Shown here one piece after another: positions 6,055-6,712 of a stretch of 6,712 nt of DNA. Source of the DNA: Desulfovibrio sp. OttesenSCG-928-G15 (GTDB taxonomy: Bacteria > Desulfobacterota > Desulfovibrionia > Desulfovibrionales > Desulfovibrionaceae). A program made the position numbers and the translations under genes. The DNA is taken from assembly GCA_030266525.1 (NCBI GenBank), contig JAJDIC010000102.1:1-6712 (forward strand). Reading direction: 5' to 3'. Below the pieces are notes generated by a model that ran no database searches, was not told the origin of the DNA, and saw only the letters and a program-made list of their open reading frames with translations. Each line of letters opens with the position of its first letter. The stretch's first letter is position 1.

Positions 6055-6712
6055 ATGACAATACAGCTAGCCGCCCTGGCCTCAGGCGAAGGCACCAACA
6101 TTGCCGCCATTATCAAAAGCATTGAAAGCGGCAGACTGGAAGCGCGTATGTGTCTGGTGCTGTCCAACCGCCCTGACGCGCCCGTGCTCGATAAAGCGCG
6201 TGAACGCGGCATTCCCGTGTGGGCCAAAGACCACCGCGAAGCCGCAGACAAGGCGCAGTATGATCTGGAAATGGTAGAAGCGATTAAACAGGCCGGGGCA
6301 GACACCATTGCCCTGGCCGGGTATATGCGCATTCTCAGCCCCGAGTTTATCCGGGCCTTTCCAAACCGCATCCTGAACATCCACCCGGCCATTTTGCCAA
6401 GCTTCCGGGGAAAAACCGGAGCCAAGGACACTATTGAATACGGCGCGCGTATAGCAGGGGCTACAGTGCATTTTGTGGACGAAGCCGTGGACCACGGCCC
6501 GGTTATTATCCAGGCAGCTGTCCCGGTAGGCCCTAACGATACCGCCGACAGCCTGATGCCCCGAATCCACGCGCTGGAACACCGTATCTACCCTCAGGCC
6601 CTGCAATGGTTCGCCCGCAACAGGTTGGAAATACAGGGCAGAAAAGTCCACTTGAAAGCAGGCCGCTTCCCCAGCCCCAAATCCGCCACTGTTAACACCG
6701 GTATGCCCGGCG
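6055..6712 (+). CDS. purN: Phosphoribosylglycinamide formyltransferase (3' end outside window)
   Basis: PurN transfers a formyl group from 10-formyltetrahydrofolate to glycinamide ribonucleotide, the third step of de novo purine synthesis, in the cytoplasm. The frame is open from ATG 6055 to the window edge, 219 whole codons without a stop, already at or beyond the usual 190-220 residues, so little is probably missing. The phosphate-binding loop is ASGEGTN (9-15), SNRPDAP (37-43) follows, and AGYMRILSPEF spans 88-98. The catalytic triad is N108 and H110 (NIHPAILPSF) and D146 (VDEAVDHGPV), with the same 36-residue H-to-D spacing as I recall for E. coli PurN. The loop after LPSF reads RGKTGAKD instead of the common PGLHAHRQ. 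The start is supported by AAGGTAGG at 6042-6049. The 62-base gap from gltX with a TATAAT suggests its own promoter. Formyltransferases of other substrates are a less likely alternative. Confidence 0.92.
   Translation, partial: MTIQLAALASGEGTNIAAIIKSIESGRLEARMCLVLSNRPDAPVLDKARERGIPVWAKDHREAADKAQYDLEMVEAIKQAGADTIALAGYMRILSPEFIRAFPNRILNIHPAILPSFRGKTGAKDTIEYGARIAGATVHFVDEAVDHGPVIIQAAVPVGPNDTADSLMPRIHALEHRIYPQALQWFARNRLEIQGRKVHLKAGRFPSPKSATVNTGMPG

Overview
The window reads as a conserved biosynthetic stretch of a bacterial chromosome, with every gene on the + strand. It is GC-rich (roughly 60% by eye), so long antisense shadow ORFs are expected. The gene order leuA-leuC-leuD-(small lipoprotein)-leuB, and the sequence style of the proteins, suggest a sulfate-reducing deltaproteobacterium of the Desulfovibrio type. 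That is a judgement from memory of the families, not a database result.

Region 1 (1-4338) is a leucine operon cut at its 5' end. It holds the C-terminal two thirds of 2-isopropylmalate synthase (leuA), the large and small subunits of isopropylmalate isomerase (leuC, leuD), a short predicted lipoprotein, and 3-isopropylmalate dehydrogenase (leuB). leuA and leuC overlap by one base. The other gaps are 10-20 bases, so one polycistronic message with coupled translation is likely. Together LeuA, LeuCD and LeuB turn 2-ketoisovalerate plus acetyl-CoA into 2-ketoisocaproate, the keto acid precursor of leucine. The lipoprotein is the only member with no evident role in the pathway.

Region 2 (4339-4594) is a 256-base gap with no credible gene. 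It has a GT-rich start followed by four predicted GC-rich hairpins. It looks like a structured intergenic repeat or readthrough/termination region, and it separates the leu operon from gltX.

Region 3 (4595-6712) carries gltX (glutamyl-tRNA synthetase, complete). After a 62-base AT-rich spacer with a perfect TATAAT comes purN (phosphoribosylglycinamide formyltransferase), which still has no stop codon at the window edge. These two genes serve translation and purine synthesis and need not be co-regulated with the leu genes.

I found no mobile element, CRISPR array, tRNA, rRNA or defence system. The points most worth a second look are the lipoprotein inside the leu operon, the hairpin array before gltX, and the unusual active-site loop of PurN.
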